From positions 1,252,657-1,297,357 of the forward strand of contig NZ_POQS01000001.1 of NCBI RefSeq assembly GCF_002885955.2: a stretch of DNA of 44,701 nt, written 5' to 3'. Positions 22,851-30,767 of the stretch are shown piece after piece. The position numbers were made by a program, and so were the translations under genes. The stretch comes from Achromobacter pulmonis (lineage in GTDB: Bacteria; Pseudomonadota; Gammaproteobacteria; Burkholderiales; Burkholderiaceae_B). Position 1 is the stretch's first letter; the number at the start of each line of letters is the position of its first letter. The notes under the pieces are model-generated. The model saw only the letters and a program-made list of their open reading frames with translations, searched no databases and had not been told where the DNA came from.

Positions 22851-23816
22851 TCAACGCTCTGGCCGCGCCTCGCCCCGCTTGGCGGGCGCCGCGCGCCCCA
22901 TCAAGGCGAACACGCCGGCCAGCACCAGGACCGTGCCTGCCATCTGCCACACCGTGATCGGCTCGTGCAGGAACCATGAGGCCAGGAACAGCACCGACAC
23001 CGGCCCCACCATGCCCAGCAGCGAGGCGGTGGGCGCGCCGATCAGCGCCACCGCCCACATCAGCATGAACACCGGCACCACGGTGTTGAGCGTGGCGTGG
23101 ATCACGGAATAGCCGTAGACCCCCGCCGGCTGGATCAGCATGGACGGCGGATGCACGGCGAAGAACTGAACGATGCAGGCCACGCACGAGACCGTCATGG
23201 CATAGGCCACCAGCCGCGTCGCGCCGATCCGCTTGACCAGTTCCCCCGAACAGATCAGGTACACAGAATAGCTTGCGGCCGACCCGAAAACGAATAAAGA
23301 CCCCAGGAAGACCTCGCTTCCGCCGAAGGACAGGTCGTGCGCGAACACCAGCACCACGCCGGCGTAGGACAGCACCATGGCCATCCACTGGCGGCGCTCG
23401 ATCGGGCGCTTGAACCAGAAGGCCGACAGCAGCACCACCAGCGAGGGCGAGAGAAACAGGATCAACCGCTCCAGGCTGGCCGTGACGTAGCGCAGCCCCA
23501 GGAAGTCCAGGAAGCTCGACAGGTAATAACCCAGCAGCCCCAGCACGCAGACCTGCAGGCGCTCTTTGGGCGTCAGGCGCACGATCTCGCCGCGCGCGGC
23601 GCGGCGCGACTGGGCCCAGGCCACGGCCGCGAAGAACGGCATGGCGAACAGCATGCGAAACGCGATGAGCGTGACCGCGTCGATGCCGTAGCGATAGGTG
23701 AATTTGACGACGATGGCCTTGGCCGAAAACAGCACCGCGCCCAGGGTTGCCATGATGAATCCGGCCGCGCGGCTGGAGGGACGGGAAAACGGCGAAAACT
23801 CGGCAAGGCGATTCAT
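22851..23816 (-). CDS. EamA-type (DMT) membrane transporter
   Basis: Encodes 321 residues with about ten membrane segments in two EamA repeats. The first starts near ATLGAVLFSAKAIVVK, and the second contains the EPITVWQMAGTVLVLAGVF signature close to the end. Members export metabolites such as amino acids or other small solutes; the substrate here is unknown. The C-terminal tail is short and basic (APAKRGEARPER). Its start faces a second EamA-type gene 76 nt away on the other strand, from which it differs clearly in sequence, so the pair is not a recent duplication. Confidence 0.85.
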   Translation of the reverse strand: MNRLAEFSPFSRPSSRAAGFIMATLGAVLFSAKAIVVKFTYRYGIDAVTLIAFRMLFAMPFFAAVAWAQSRRAARGEIVRLTPKERLQVCVLGLLGYYLSSFLDFLGLRYVTASLERLILFLSPSLVVLLSAFWFKRPIERRQWMAMVLSYAGVVLVFAHDLSFGGSEVFLGSLFVFGSAASYSVYLICSGELVKRIGATRLVAYAMTVSCVACIVQFFAVHPPSMLIQPAGVYGYSVIHATLNTVVPVFMLMWAVALIGAPTASLLGMVGPVSVLFLASWFLHEPITVWQMAGTVLVLAGVFALMGRAAPAKRGEARPER

Positions 23817-23892
23817 GCGATGATTTTATGTTCAGTGCAAAAATAAATGCACGCTCGGCGCCATACTTTTCTCGTGCCGGCGCCCCGCTTCC
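23817..23892. promoter_or_regulatory. Divergent promoter region of two EamA-type genes
   Basis: This A/T-richer 76 bp serves both transporters. It contains GTGCA...TGCAC (23835-23839 and 23848-23852) and two direct copies of CGGCGCC (23856-23862, 23878-23884) spaced 22 bp, about two helical turns. TTTTATGTT lies next to the minus-strand start. These are possible regulator sites; no known family consensus is recognised. Confidence 0.35.
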
Positions 23893-24810
23893 ATGCATTC
23901 CAACCTGCCTCGCATGACCAGACACCGCGCCCTGACCTACATCCACATCGCCGCCGTGCTCTTCGGCCTGACCGGCGTCTTCGGCGAACTGATCCAGGCC
24001 AGCGCCGCCGTCATCACGCTGGGACGCGCCGTGTTCGCGGTGCTCGCGCTGGGCGTTTTCGCCCGCATGCGGCGCAAACCCCTGCTGGGCGCGCTGACCC
24101 CGGCGCAGCTGTTCGTGCTGGTGGTGGCGGGCGTGCTGCTGGCGGTGCACTGGGTCACGTTCTTCATTTCGGTCAAGGTCGGCGGCATCGCCATCGCGAC
24201 GCTGGGCTTCGCCAGTTTTCCGGCCTTCATCACGCTGTTCGAGGGCCTGCTGTTTCGCGAGCGCATCCGGTTGGCCGAATGGCTGCTGCTGGGCCTGGTG
24301 ACCGCCGGCCTGGTGCTGGTCACGCCCTCGTTCGACCTGGCCGACCAGGGCACCATCGGCCTGGCCTGGGGCCTGCTGTCGGGCCTGAGCTTCGCGCTGC
24401 TGGCGCTGAGCAACCGCCGCTCGGCCTCGGGCATGGACCCGATGCAAGTGGCCTGCTGGCAGAACCTGGTCGTGGCGCTGGTGCTGCTGCCGTTCGCCGC
24501 CGGCCAGCTGCCCGCGCTGCCGGCCCTGGACCTGTTCTGGCTGGCGCTGCTGGGCGTCTTCTGCACCGGGCTGTCGCACTACCTGTTCGTCTCCAGCCTG
24601 ACGCGGCTCAACGCCCGCAGCGCCGGGCTGGTCATCGCGCTGGAGCCGGTCTACGCCATCGCCTTCGCCTGGGCGCTGTTCAGCCAGCAGCCCACGCCGC
24701 GCATGATGGCCGGGGCCGCGCTGATCGTGGCGGCCATCGTCTGGTCGGGCCTGCGCAAGCAGGCCCCGGCAGGCGCGCAGGCAGAGGCTGCCATGAAAGC
24801 ACAACCTTGA
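23893..24810 (+). CDS. EamA-type (DMT) membrane transporter
   Basis: Encodes 305 residues with ten predicted membrane segments and two EamA repeats. The first spans about residues 15-140 (VHWVTFFISVKVGGIAIATL in the middle) and the second about 155-290, ending with EPVYAIAFAWALF. A start at M8 (23914) is equally possible, since neither ATG has a clear ribosome-binding site. Its last codons overlap the -35 box of the marR promoter. Likely a metabolite exporter; the substrate cannot be told from sequence. Confidence 0.85.
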   Translation: MHSNLPRMTRHRALTYIHIAAVLFGLTGVFGELIQASAAVITLGRAVFAVLALGVFARMRRKPLLGALTPAQLFVLVVAGVLLAVHWVTFFISVKVGGIAIATLGFASFPAFITLFEGLLFRERIRLAEWLLLGLVTAGLVLVTPSFDLADQGTIGLAWGLLSGLSFALLALSNRRSASGMDPMQVACWQNLVVALVLLPFAAGQLPALPALDLFWLALLGVFCTGLSHYLFVSSLTRLNARSAGLVIALEPVYAIAFAWALFSQQPTPRMMAGAALIVAAIVWSGLRKQAPAGAQAEAAMKAQP

Positions 24811-24834
24811 CAATAACTGACTAGGCAGTAAAAT
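24807..24834 (+). promoter_or_regulatory. marR promoter with internal palindromic operator
   Basis: TTGACA (24807-24812), a 16-bp spacer and TAAAAT (24829-24834) form a near-ideal sigma-70 promoter. The spacer carries ACTGACTAGGCAGT (24816-24829), an imperfect palindrome whose core TGACTAGGCA differs at one base from the perfect palindrome TGCCTAGGCA in front of the efflux operon. Only 7 nt lie between the -10 box and the ATG at 24842, so transcription should begin at or next to the start codon. Confidence 0.75.
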
Positions 24835-24841
24835 TCGGCGC

Positions 24842-25330
24842 ATGAATGCCGCGCCGCCTCCTCCTTCCACGCCCGATACCCCCGTCCACTACCGCAGCGA
24901 TACCCGCTGCATGATGGAGGAAAACGCCGGCTTCCTGATCAAGCAGGTCCATCATTCCCTGAACCGCATGCTGGACCAGGAAATGGCGCCGCTGGATCTC
25001 ACCGCCATGCAATGGCGCCCCATCGCGCTGGTGTACCTGGGCCGCGCCGACACGCCGGCTGAGCTGGCCCGGCTCAACGGCATGGACACCGGCGCCATGA
25101 CCCGCGCGCTGGACCGCCTCGAGGCCAAGGGCCTGCTGCGGCGCACGCGCAGCCAGGAAGACCGCCGCGTGGTCAAGATCGAACTCACCGAACTGGGAGA
25201 GGCCAAGGCGCGCGAGATCCCGGCCAACATCGCCCGCTCGCTCAACCATCACCTGCGCGGATTTTCGGCCGACGAAGTCTCCCAGCTCATGCATTACCTG
25301 CGCCGCATGCTGGCCAACGGCTCGGCCTGA
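24842..25330 (+). CDS. MarR-family transcriptional regulator of the efflux operon
   Basis: Encodes 162 residues. The winged helix-turn-helix lies at about 70-125 (TPAELARLNGMDTGAMTRALDR is its recognition region, then RRTRSQEDRRVVKIELT forming the wing). Flanking helices provide the dimer interface. MarR proteins repress efflux genes and release DNA when bound by phenolic or drug-like ligands. The same palindrome occurs in its own promoter and in that of the nodT-emrAB operon directly downstream, which suggests autorepression and control of the pump. There is no ribosome-binding site before the ATG, consistent with a leaderless message. Confidence 0.9.
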   Translation: MNAAPPPPSTPDTPVHYRSDTRCMMEENAGFLIKQVHHSLNRMLDQEMAPLDLTAMQWRPIALVYLGRADTPAELARLNGMDTGAMTRALDRLEAKGLLRRTRSQEDRRVVKIELTELGEAKAREIPANIARSLNHHLRGFSADEVSQLMHYLRRMLANGSA

Positions 25331-25352
25331 GGCCGCCGGGGCAGGCACGCCC

Positions 25353-25377
25353 CCCCTGCATCGCAGGGGCCTTTTTT
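25353..25377 (+). terminator. Intrinsic terminator of marR
   Basis: CCCCTGC (25353-25359) and GCAGGGG (25363-25369) form a 7-bp stem with an ATC loop, followed by CC and six T residues (25372-25377). It separates marR from the efflux operon, which therefore needs its own promoter. Confidence 0.85.
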
Positions 25378-25398
25378 GGCATAATACCTGCCTAGGCA
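25376..25398 (+). promoter_or_regulatory. Efflux operon promoter with perfect palindromic operator
   Basis: The perfect 10-bp palindrome TGCCTAGGCA lies at 25389-25398, 7 nt after a TTGGCA (25376-25381) that could be a -35 box. Alternatively CATAAT (25380-25385) is the -10 box, and transcription starts inside the palindrome. Either geometry lets a protein bound to the palindrome block the promoter. It differs at one base from the core in the marR promoter. Confidence 0.65.
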
Positions 25399-25436
25399 AA
25401 TACAGATCAATCAATCATTTTCAGCTTACCGTCAGG

Positions 25437-26861
25437 ATGAAACGCCTTTTCTCTACTGCTGTATTGGTGCTGGCCCTCGGCGGCTGCGCGCTGATCGAGC
25501 CCGGGCCCGAACCCGTGGCGGCGCTGGACGCGGCCAAGCTGGGGCTCACCGCCCAGGACGCCGACTGGCCCACCGACCGCTGGTGGCAGCGCTACGGCGA
25601 TCCGCAGCTCGACGCCCTGCTGGACGAGGCGCTGGCAAACAACCCTTCGATGAGCGCGGCCCAGGCGCGCCTGGCGCGGGCCAACGCCGCCGTCAGTTCG
25701 GCGCGCGCGCCGCTGCTGCCGCGCGTGGACGCCAACTACACCCTGACGCGCGAGCACCTGTCCAAGGACTACATCTACCCGGCGCCGATGGGCGGCTCGG
25801 TGGTTAGCGACAACCGGCTGGCGCTGGACTTCAGCTACGAGCTGGACTTCTGGGGCAAGAACCGCTCGCGCCTGAAGGCGGCGGTCTCGGAACAGCAGGC
25901 CGCCGCGGCCGACGCCCAGGCGGCGCGCAACCTGCTGGCCAGCGCCACGGTGCGGGCCTACCTGAACCTGCAGAACGCCTTCGCCCAGCGCGACGTGCTC
26001 CAGCGCGTGCTGGCGCAGCGCGCCGAAGTGCTGGAACTGACCCAGGGCCGCTACGGCGCCGGGCTGGACACGCAGGTGGAGGTCAAACAGGCGGAATCCT
26101 CGCTGGCCGCCGGCAAGGTCGAGCTGACCCAGACCGAAACCACGCTGGCCCAACTGCGCAACCAGGTCGCGGCGCTGGCTGGCGCCGGACCGCAGCGCGG
26201 ACAGTCCCTGACGCCGGTCGCGCTGACCGCGCCGGCCGGCGGCGTACCGGCCAGCGTGCCGCTGGACCTGCTGGGCCATCGTCCCGACGTCGCCGCCGCC
26301 AAGTGGCGCGCCGAAGCCGCCCGCCACGCCATCGACAGCGCCAAGGCCGAGTTCTATCCCAACGTGAACCTGGTGGCCTTCGCCGGTTTCCAGGCCATGG
26401 GCACCGGCAACCTGCTGGGCGCCGACGCCCGCATGGCCGGGTTCGGCCCGGCGGTCACGCTGCCGATCTTCCACGGCGGCGAACTCAACGCCAATCTGGC
26501 CGGCCGCCGCGCCGACGCCGACCTGGCCGTCTCGGACTACAACCAGACCGTGCTGGACGCGGTGCGCCAGGTGGCCGACGCGCTCGACGCCCTGCGCCTG
26601 CTGGACCGCGAAAAGGCCGAGCAGCGCCAGGCCCGCGAAGCCATCGACGCGGCCTACGACCTGGCCGTCAAGCGCTACAAGGCCGGCATGGGCAACTACA
26701 TCTCCGTGCTCATCGCGCAGACCGGCGTGCTGACCCAGGCGCGCCTGGAAACCGATCTGCGCATCCGCGCCTACCAGCTCGACGCCAACCTGGCCAATGC
26801 CCTGGGCGGAGGCTACGTCCCCGCCGCCGGGTCCGAACCCGCCACGTCTTCCACTCATTGA
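25437..26861 (+). CDS. NodT-family outer-membrane efflux lipoprotein
   Basis: Encodes 474 residues of the TolC-like outer-membrane factor family. A lipoprotein signal peptide ends in LALGGC with lipid-bearing C17. Two repeated OEP units follow, rich in helix and coiled coil (RARLARANAA-type heptads), with the membrane barrel strands near WPTDRWWQRYGD and FYPNVNLVAFAGF. It forms the outer duct of a tripartite pump with the next two genes. CAGG precedes the ATG. First gene of the operon; 22 nt separate it from emrA. Confidence 0.9.
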   Translation: MKRLFSTAVLVLALGGCALIEPGPEPVAALDAAKLGLTAQDADWPTDRWWQRYGDPQLDALLDEALANNPSMSAAQARLARANAAVSSARAPLLPRVDANYTLTREHLSKDYIYPAPMGGSVVSDNRLALDFSYELDFWGKNRSRLKAAVSEQQAAAADAQAARNLLASATVRAYLNLQNAFAQRDVLQRVLAQRAEVLELTQGRYGAGLDTQVEVKQAESSLAAGKVELTQTETTLAQLRNQVAALAGAGPQRGQSLTPVALTAPAGGVPASVPLDLLGHRPDVAAAKWRAEAARHAIDSAKAEFYPNVNLVAFAGFQAMGTGNLLGADARMAGFGPAVTLPIFHGGELNANLAGRRADADLAVSDYNQTVLDAVRQVADALDALRLLDREKAEQRQAREAIDAAYDLAVKRYKAGMGNYISVLIAQTGVLTQARLETDLRIRAYQLDANLANALGGGYVPAAGSEPATSSTH

Positions 26862-26883
26862 ACGCTCCCCGGATTCAGACGTC

Positions 26884-28077
26884 ATGACCGCTGCCACTCC
26901 CGCCGCCAATCCCGCCCGTAAACGCCTGCTGCTGCTGGCCACCGGGGCCTTCATACTCGTCGCGATCGCCTACGGCATCTGGTGGGTGCTGTTCGGCGCC
27001 CACTTCGAAAGCACCGACGACGCCTACGTGCACGGCAACCTGGTGCAGATCACGCCCCAGGTGCCTGGCACGGTCGTGGCCATCGAGGCCGACGACACGG
27101 AAACCGTCGCCGCCGGCCAGCCGCTGGTGCGGCTGGACCCCGCCGACACCGACGTGGCCCTGCAACAGGCCCAGGCCAAGCTCGCGCAGACCGTGCGCCA
27201 GGTGCGCACCATCTATGTCCAGAACGACGCGCTGGCCGCCGACGTGGACCTGCGCCGCGCCGACATCCTGCGCGCGGAGGCTGAACTCAACCGCGCCCAA
27301 AGCGACGTCAAGCGCCGCCAGCTGCTGGCCAAGTCCGGCGGCGTCAGCGGCGAGGAAATCCTGCACGCCGAAGTCGCGCTGAAGTCGGCCCAGTCCGGCT
27401 TGGCCCAGGCGCGCGCCGCGCTGGCGGCCTCGCGTGCCAAGCTGGAGACCAACCAGGCCCTGACCGAGGGCACCACGGTGGCCGAGCATCCCGACGTGCG
27501 CCAGGCCGAGGCTGGCCTGCGCAACGCCTGGCTGGCGCAGTCGCGCACCGTGCTGCCCGCCCCGGTGGCCGGCATCGTGGCCCGGCGCAGCGTGCAGGTC
27601 GGCCAGCGGGTCGCCCCCGGCTCGGCGCTGATGACGGTGGTGCCGCTGGACCAGGTCTGGGTGGAAGCGAATTTCAAGGAAGGCCAGCTGCGCAAGATGC
27701 GCATCGGCCAGCCGGCCAAGCTGGTGGCCGACCTGTACGGCAGCTCGGTGACCTATCACGGCACCGTCGCCGGCCTGGACGCCGGCACCGGCAGCGCCTT
27801 CGCGCTGCTGCCGGCCCAGAACGCCACCGGCAACTGGATCAAGGTGGTGCAGCGCGTGCCCGTGCGCATCGCGCTGGACCCGGAAGACCTGAAAAAGCAC
27901 CCGCTGCGCGTGGGCCTGTCGATGGACGTGGAAGTCGACGTGGGCAAGCAGGAAGGCGAGCCGCTGACGCAGGCCGAACGCAAGGAGCCGGTCTGGTCGA
28001 CCCGCGCCTTCGAGCCGGCCCATGACGAAGTCGACGCCATGATCGCCAGAATCATCAAGGCCAACCTCGCATCATGA
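26884..28077 (+). CDS. emrA: EmrA-type periplasmic adaptor (membrane fusion protein)
   Basis: Encodes 397 residues. An N-terminal membrane anchor (about 13-37) is followed by STDDAYVHGN (43-52), the first lipoyl half, a long coiled coil (about 95-215), the second lipoyl half (LPAPVAGIVARRSV) and a beta-barrel domain. This is the HlyD/EmrA family that links an inner-membrane MFS pump to an outer-membrane factor. The start at 26884 gives the normal N-terminus; the longer frame overlaps the nodT end. It overlaps the next gene by 4 nt. Confidence 0.9.
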   Translation: MTAATPAANPARKRLLLLATGAFILVAIAYGIWWVLFGAHFESTDDAYVHGNLVQITPQVPGTVVAIEADDTETVAAGQPLVRLDPADTDVALQQAQAKLAQTVRQVRTIYVQNDALAADVDLRRADILRAEAELNRAQSDVKRRQLLAKSGGVSGEEILHAEVALKSAQSGLAQARAALAASRAKLETNQALTEGTTVAEHPDVRQAEAGLRNAWLAQSRTVLPAPVAGIVARRSVQVGQRVAPGSALMTVVPLDQVWVEANFKEGQLRKMRIGQPAKLVADLYGSSVTYHGTVAGLDAGTGSAFALLPAQNATGNWIKVVQRVPVRIALDPEDLKKHPLRVGLSMDVEVDVGKQEGEPLTQAERKEPVWSTRAFEPAHDEVDAMIARIIKANLAS

Positions 28078-29690
28078 ACGCCACCGCCCAGCCCGCGGGC
28101 GCGGCAGCCGCCCCCCAGCCCGCCCGGCCGCCGGGCGCCCATCCGCCGCTCGAAGGCGCGACCCGCATCATCGGTTCGATCGCGCTGTCGACGGCGGTGT
28201 TCATGAACGTGCTGGACACCTCGATCGCGAACGTGTCCATCCCCACCATCTCGGGCGACCTGGGCGTCAGCACCAGCCAGGGCACCTGGGTCATCACCTC
28301 GTTTGCCGTCGCCAACGCCATCACGGTGCCGCTGACCGGCTGGCTGACGCAGCGCTTCGGCCAGGTGCGCCTGTTCCTGATCTCGACGCTGCTATTCGTG
28401 CTGGCCTCGTGGCTTTGCGGCTTCTCGCCGTCGCTGGAGGCGCTGATCGCGTTCCGCGTGCTGCAGGGCGCGGTCGCCGGCCCCATGATCCCGCTGTCGC
28501 AGGCGCTGATGCTGGCCAGCTTCCCCAAGTCCAAGTCGGGCATGGCGCTGGCGGTCTGGTCCATGACCACGCTGGTCGCGCCCGTCGCCGGGCCGCTGCT
28601 GGGCGGCTGGATCTCCGACAACTACACCTGGCCGTGGATCTTCTACATCAACGTGCCGGTGGGCCTGCTGGCCGCCTGGATCAGCTGGCGCATCTACGGC
28701 AACCGCGAATCGCAGACCCGCAAGCTGCCGATCGACAAGGTCGGCCTGGCGCTGCTGGTGGTCTGGGTGGGCGCGCTGCAGATCATGCTGGACAAGGGCA
28801 AGGAACTGGACTGGTTCGCCAGCTCCACCATCATCGCGCTGGCCGCGATCGCCTTCGTGGCCTTCGTTTTCTTCCTGATCTGGGAACTGACCGACGCCCA
28901 CCCCGTGGTGGACCTGCGGCTCTTCAAGATCCGCAACTTCACGGTCGGCGCGCTGACGCTGGCGGTGGCCTACGGCGTGTTCTTCGGCAACGTGGTGCTG
29001 CTGCCGCTATGGCTGCAAAGCAATATGGGCTATACGGCCACCTACGCCGGCCTGGTGACCGCGCCGGTGGGCCTGCTGGCCATCCTGCTCACGCCCATCG
29101 TCGGCCGGATGCTGGCCACGCGCGCCCCGCGCCAGATCGTGACGGTGGCCTTCCTGATCTTCGCGCTGGTGTGCTTCATGCGCTCGGGCTTCAATACGCA
29201 GACCGACGTGCGCACCCTGATGACGCCGACCATCATCCAGGGCGCGGCGATGGCGGCCTTCTTCGTGCCGCTGACCGCGATCACGCTCACCAGCATCGAG
29301 CCATGGCGCATTCCCGCGGCCTCGGGCCTGTCGAACTTCCTGCGCCTGACCGCCGGCGCGTTCGGCACCTCGATCTCCACCACGCTGTGGGAAAACCGCG
29401 CCACCATGCACCACGCCCAGCTGACCGAAGCCGCCCGCCCCGGCGAGCCGGCCTTCGACCATACGCTGAACACGCTGCAGAACAGCCTGGGCGTGTCGCA
29501 CCAGCAGGCGCTCAGCATGATAGACGGCATGATCAACGGCCAGGCCTTCACCATGTCGGCGCTGGACGTGTTCTACGCGTCGGCGATCATCTTCCTGGCG
29601 TTGACCGGACTGGTATGGTTCGCGCGCCCGCGCTCGGCCCAGGGCGGCGGCGGCGGCGGCGCAGCCGAGGCGGCAGCCGGAGCACATTGA
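28074..29690 (+). CDS. emrB: EmrB-type multidrug efflux MFS transporter
   Basis: Encodes 538 residues of the DHA2 (14-segment) drug:proton antiporter family. The family motif VLDTSIANVSIPTISGDLG lies at about 46-64, and motif A-like LTGWLTQRFGQVRLF follows. The C-terminal tail is glycine- and alanine-rich and probably cytoplasmic. Its ATG overlaps the emrA stop (ATGA), so adaptor and pump are coupled. The stop is followed immediately by the second copy of the C-rich repeat module. Substrate unknown; hydrophobic drugs or phenolic compounds would fit the family and the MarR regulator. Confidence 0.92.
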   Translation: MNATAQPAGAAAAPQPARPPGAHPPLEGATRIIGSIALSTAVFMNVLDTSIANVSIPTISGDLGVSTSQGTWVITSFAVANAITVPLTGWLTQRFGQVRLFLISTLLFVLASWLCGFSPSLEALIAFRVLQGAVAGPMIPLSQALMLASFPKSKSGMALAVWSMTTLVAPVAGPLLGGWISDNYTWPWIFYINVPVGLLAAWISWRIYGNRESQTRKLPIDKVGLALLVVWVGALQIMLDKGKELDWFASSTIIALAAIAFVAFVFFLIWELTDAHPVVDLRLFKIRNFTVGALTLAVAYGVFFGNVVLLPLWLQSNMGYTATYAGLVTAPVGLLAILLTPIVGRMLATRAPRQIVTVAFLIFALVCFMRSGFNTQTDVRTLMTPTIIQGAAMAAFFVPLTAITLTSIEPWRIPAASGLSNFLRLTAGAFGTSISTTLWENRATMHHAQLTEAARPGEPAFDHTLNTLQNSLGVSHQQALSMIDGMINGQAFTMSALDVFYASAIIFLALTGLVWFARPRSAQGGGGGGAAEAAAGAH

Positions 29691-29693
29691 TTG

Positions 29694-29770
29694 GGTCCCC
29701 CCCTACCCGCTGACGCGGGCCCCCCAGGGGGCGGCACTGGCGGACCGGCGGAGCCGGATCCGCTGTGCCC
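29694..29770. repeat. C-rich post-operon repeat module, copy 2
   Basis: Starts 4 nt after the emrB stop. Same order of parts as 7121-7197: C-run, small hairpin CCCGC-TGAC-GCGGG (29706-29719), CCCCCCAGGGGGCG, then the exact 21-bp shared stretch at 29742-29762. Outside the shared parts the copies differ. Both occur just after a final stop codon and before a converging minus-strand gene, so a role at 3' ends is suggested. Confidence 0.7.
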
Positions 29771-29801
29771 CCGATCGGGCGGCGGTGTTTGCCGGCGAGG
29801 G

Positions 29802-30761
29802 TTATTCCTTTAGCAAGGTCTGCCAGTCGAGGCGTTCGATGATGTCGGCCGACAGCGCGCTGATGGGCGACAGGTTGAACACCGAGACGCCCCGGGCGCG
29901 CCATTGCGCGGACGCGAAGCGGAAGGACGGCTCGATCAGCTGGGTGAAATTGCGCGCCAGCCGGCTGGCCTGGGGCGTCTGCCCCTCGTCGTAGAAACGC
30001 AGCCCGTTCTGCAGCGTCAGGTCCAGCCCGTGCACGTAGATCTGGCGGGCGCCGCCCGAGATCAGCACCTGCAGGGCCGCATAGGCCACGGTGTCGGCGT
30101 CGAACACGCCGAGCGCCGCGTCGAAGCTGTAGCCCAGCCCCTGCTTGGCGTCCAGCAGCTGCACGTCGGGCGTGACCGCGGCCATGCGCTTGAGGACGGA
30201 CGGCGCGGCGCTGCGCTGGTAGGCGCGCTCGGAAATCAATTCGATGATGCAGACGCGGCAGCGGATCGATTCCTGCGGGATGCCCTGCATGATGTAGCGC
30301 AGCACCTCGGGCAGGACGTAAAGCGTCAGGTCGCGCGAGACGATTTCACGCACCAGGTCGATGCGGTCCCTGACGAAATTCTGGTCGATGATGCAGTAGT
30401 ACTTGAACGGCAGGTCGAACTTGCGCGCCAGCGCGATGGCGCCATTGACGCCCATGGCGGCGCGGATGTCGAGCCGGTCGTAGGGGATCTGGGCGACCGA
30501 GGGGCCGCTCAGGATCAGATGCATGGTGACGTCGGCGGGGTCGTATCCCTGCCGCAGCGGCGTGACCGGCAGCGAGCGCCCGAAGGCGCGAAACCCGCAA
30601 ATCGCGCCGGCGCGGTCGCGCCAGATCCGGACGAAGGGCCACAAATGCTGGTTGTGCCGCTGCGTGCGCGAGCGCAGCAAGCGGAAAAGCTTGCGCACGA
30701 ACCGGTCAGCCCGCCCGCCGCCCACATGGACGGCGGGGGAGGAAAAAGCCGAATCTTCCAT
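29802..30761 (-). CDS. Rossmann-like protein, distantly like GT42/DUF115 glycosyltransferases
   Basis: Encodes 319 residues; family not firmly recognised. LILSGPSVAQIPYD (82-95) resembles the nucleotide-binding GxGPS motif of DUF115 and sialyltransferase-like GT42 proteins. VFDADTVAYAALQVLISGGA followed by RQIYVHGLDLTL (219-250) matches their second conserved block, where the GxD is typical. A basic N-terminus (20-60) could bind membrane or polymer. A surface-glycan role is possible but unproven. The IS element ends 6 nt before the ATG. Before the insertion it followed the tartrate/D-malate dehydrogenase gene by about 33 nt, so it probably belonged to that transcript. Confidence 0.65.
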   Translation of the reverse strand: MEDSAFSSPAVHVGGGRADRFVRKLFRLLRSRTQRHNQHLWPFVRIWRDRAGAICGFRAFGRSLPVTPLRQGYDPADVTMHLILSGPSVAQIPYDRLDIRAAMGVNGAIALARKFDLPFKYYCIIDQNFVRDRIDLVREIVSRDLTLYVLPEVLRYIMQGIPQESIRCRVCIIELISERAYQRSAAPSVLKRMAAVTPDVQLLDAKQGLGYSFDAALGVFDADTVAYAALQVLISGGARQIYVHGLDLTLQNGLRFYDEGQTPQASRLARNFTQLIEPSFRFASAQWRARGVSVFNLSPISALSADIIERLDWQTLLKE

Positions 30762-30767
30762 CTACTA

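Noticed and set aside
22851..24810. The two EamA genes as a recent duplication
   Set aside because: Their proteins share only the family pattern and differ in most positions.
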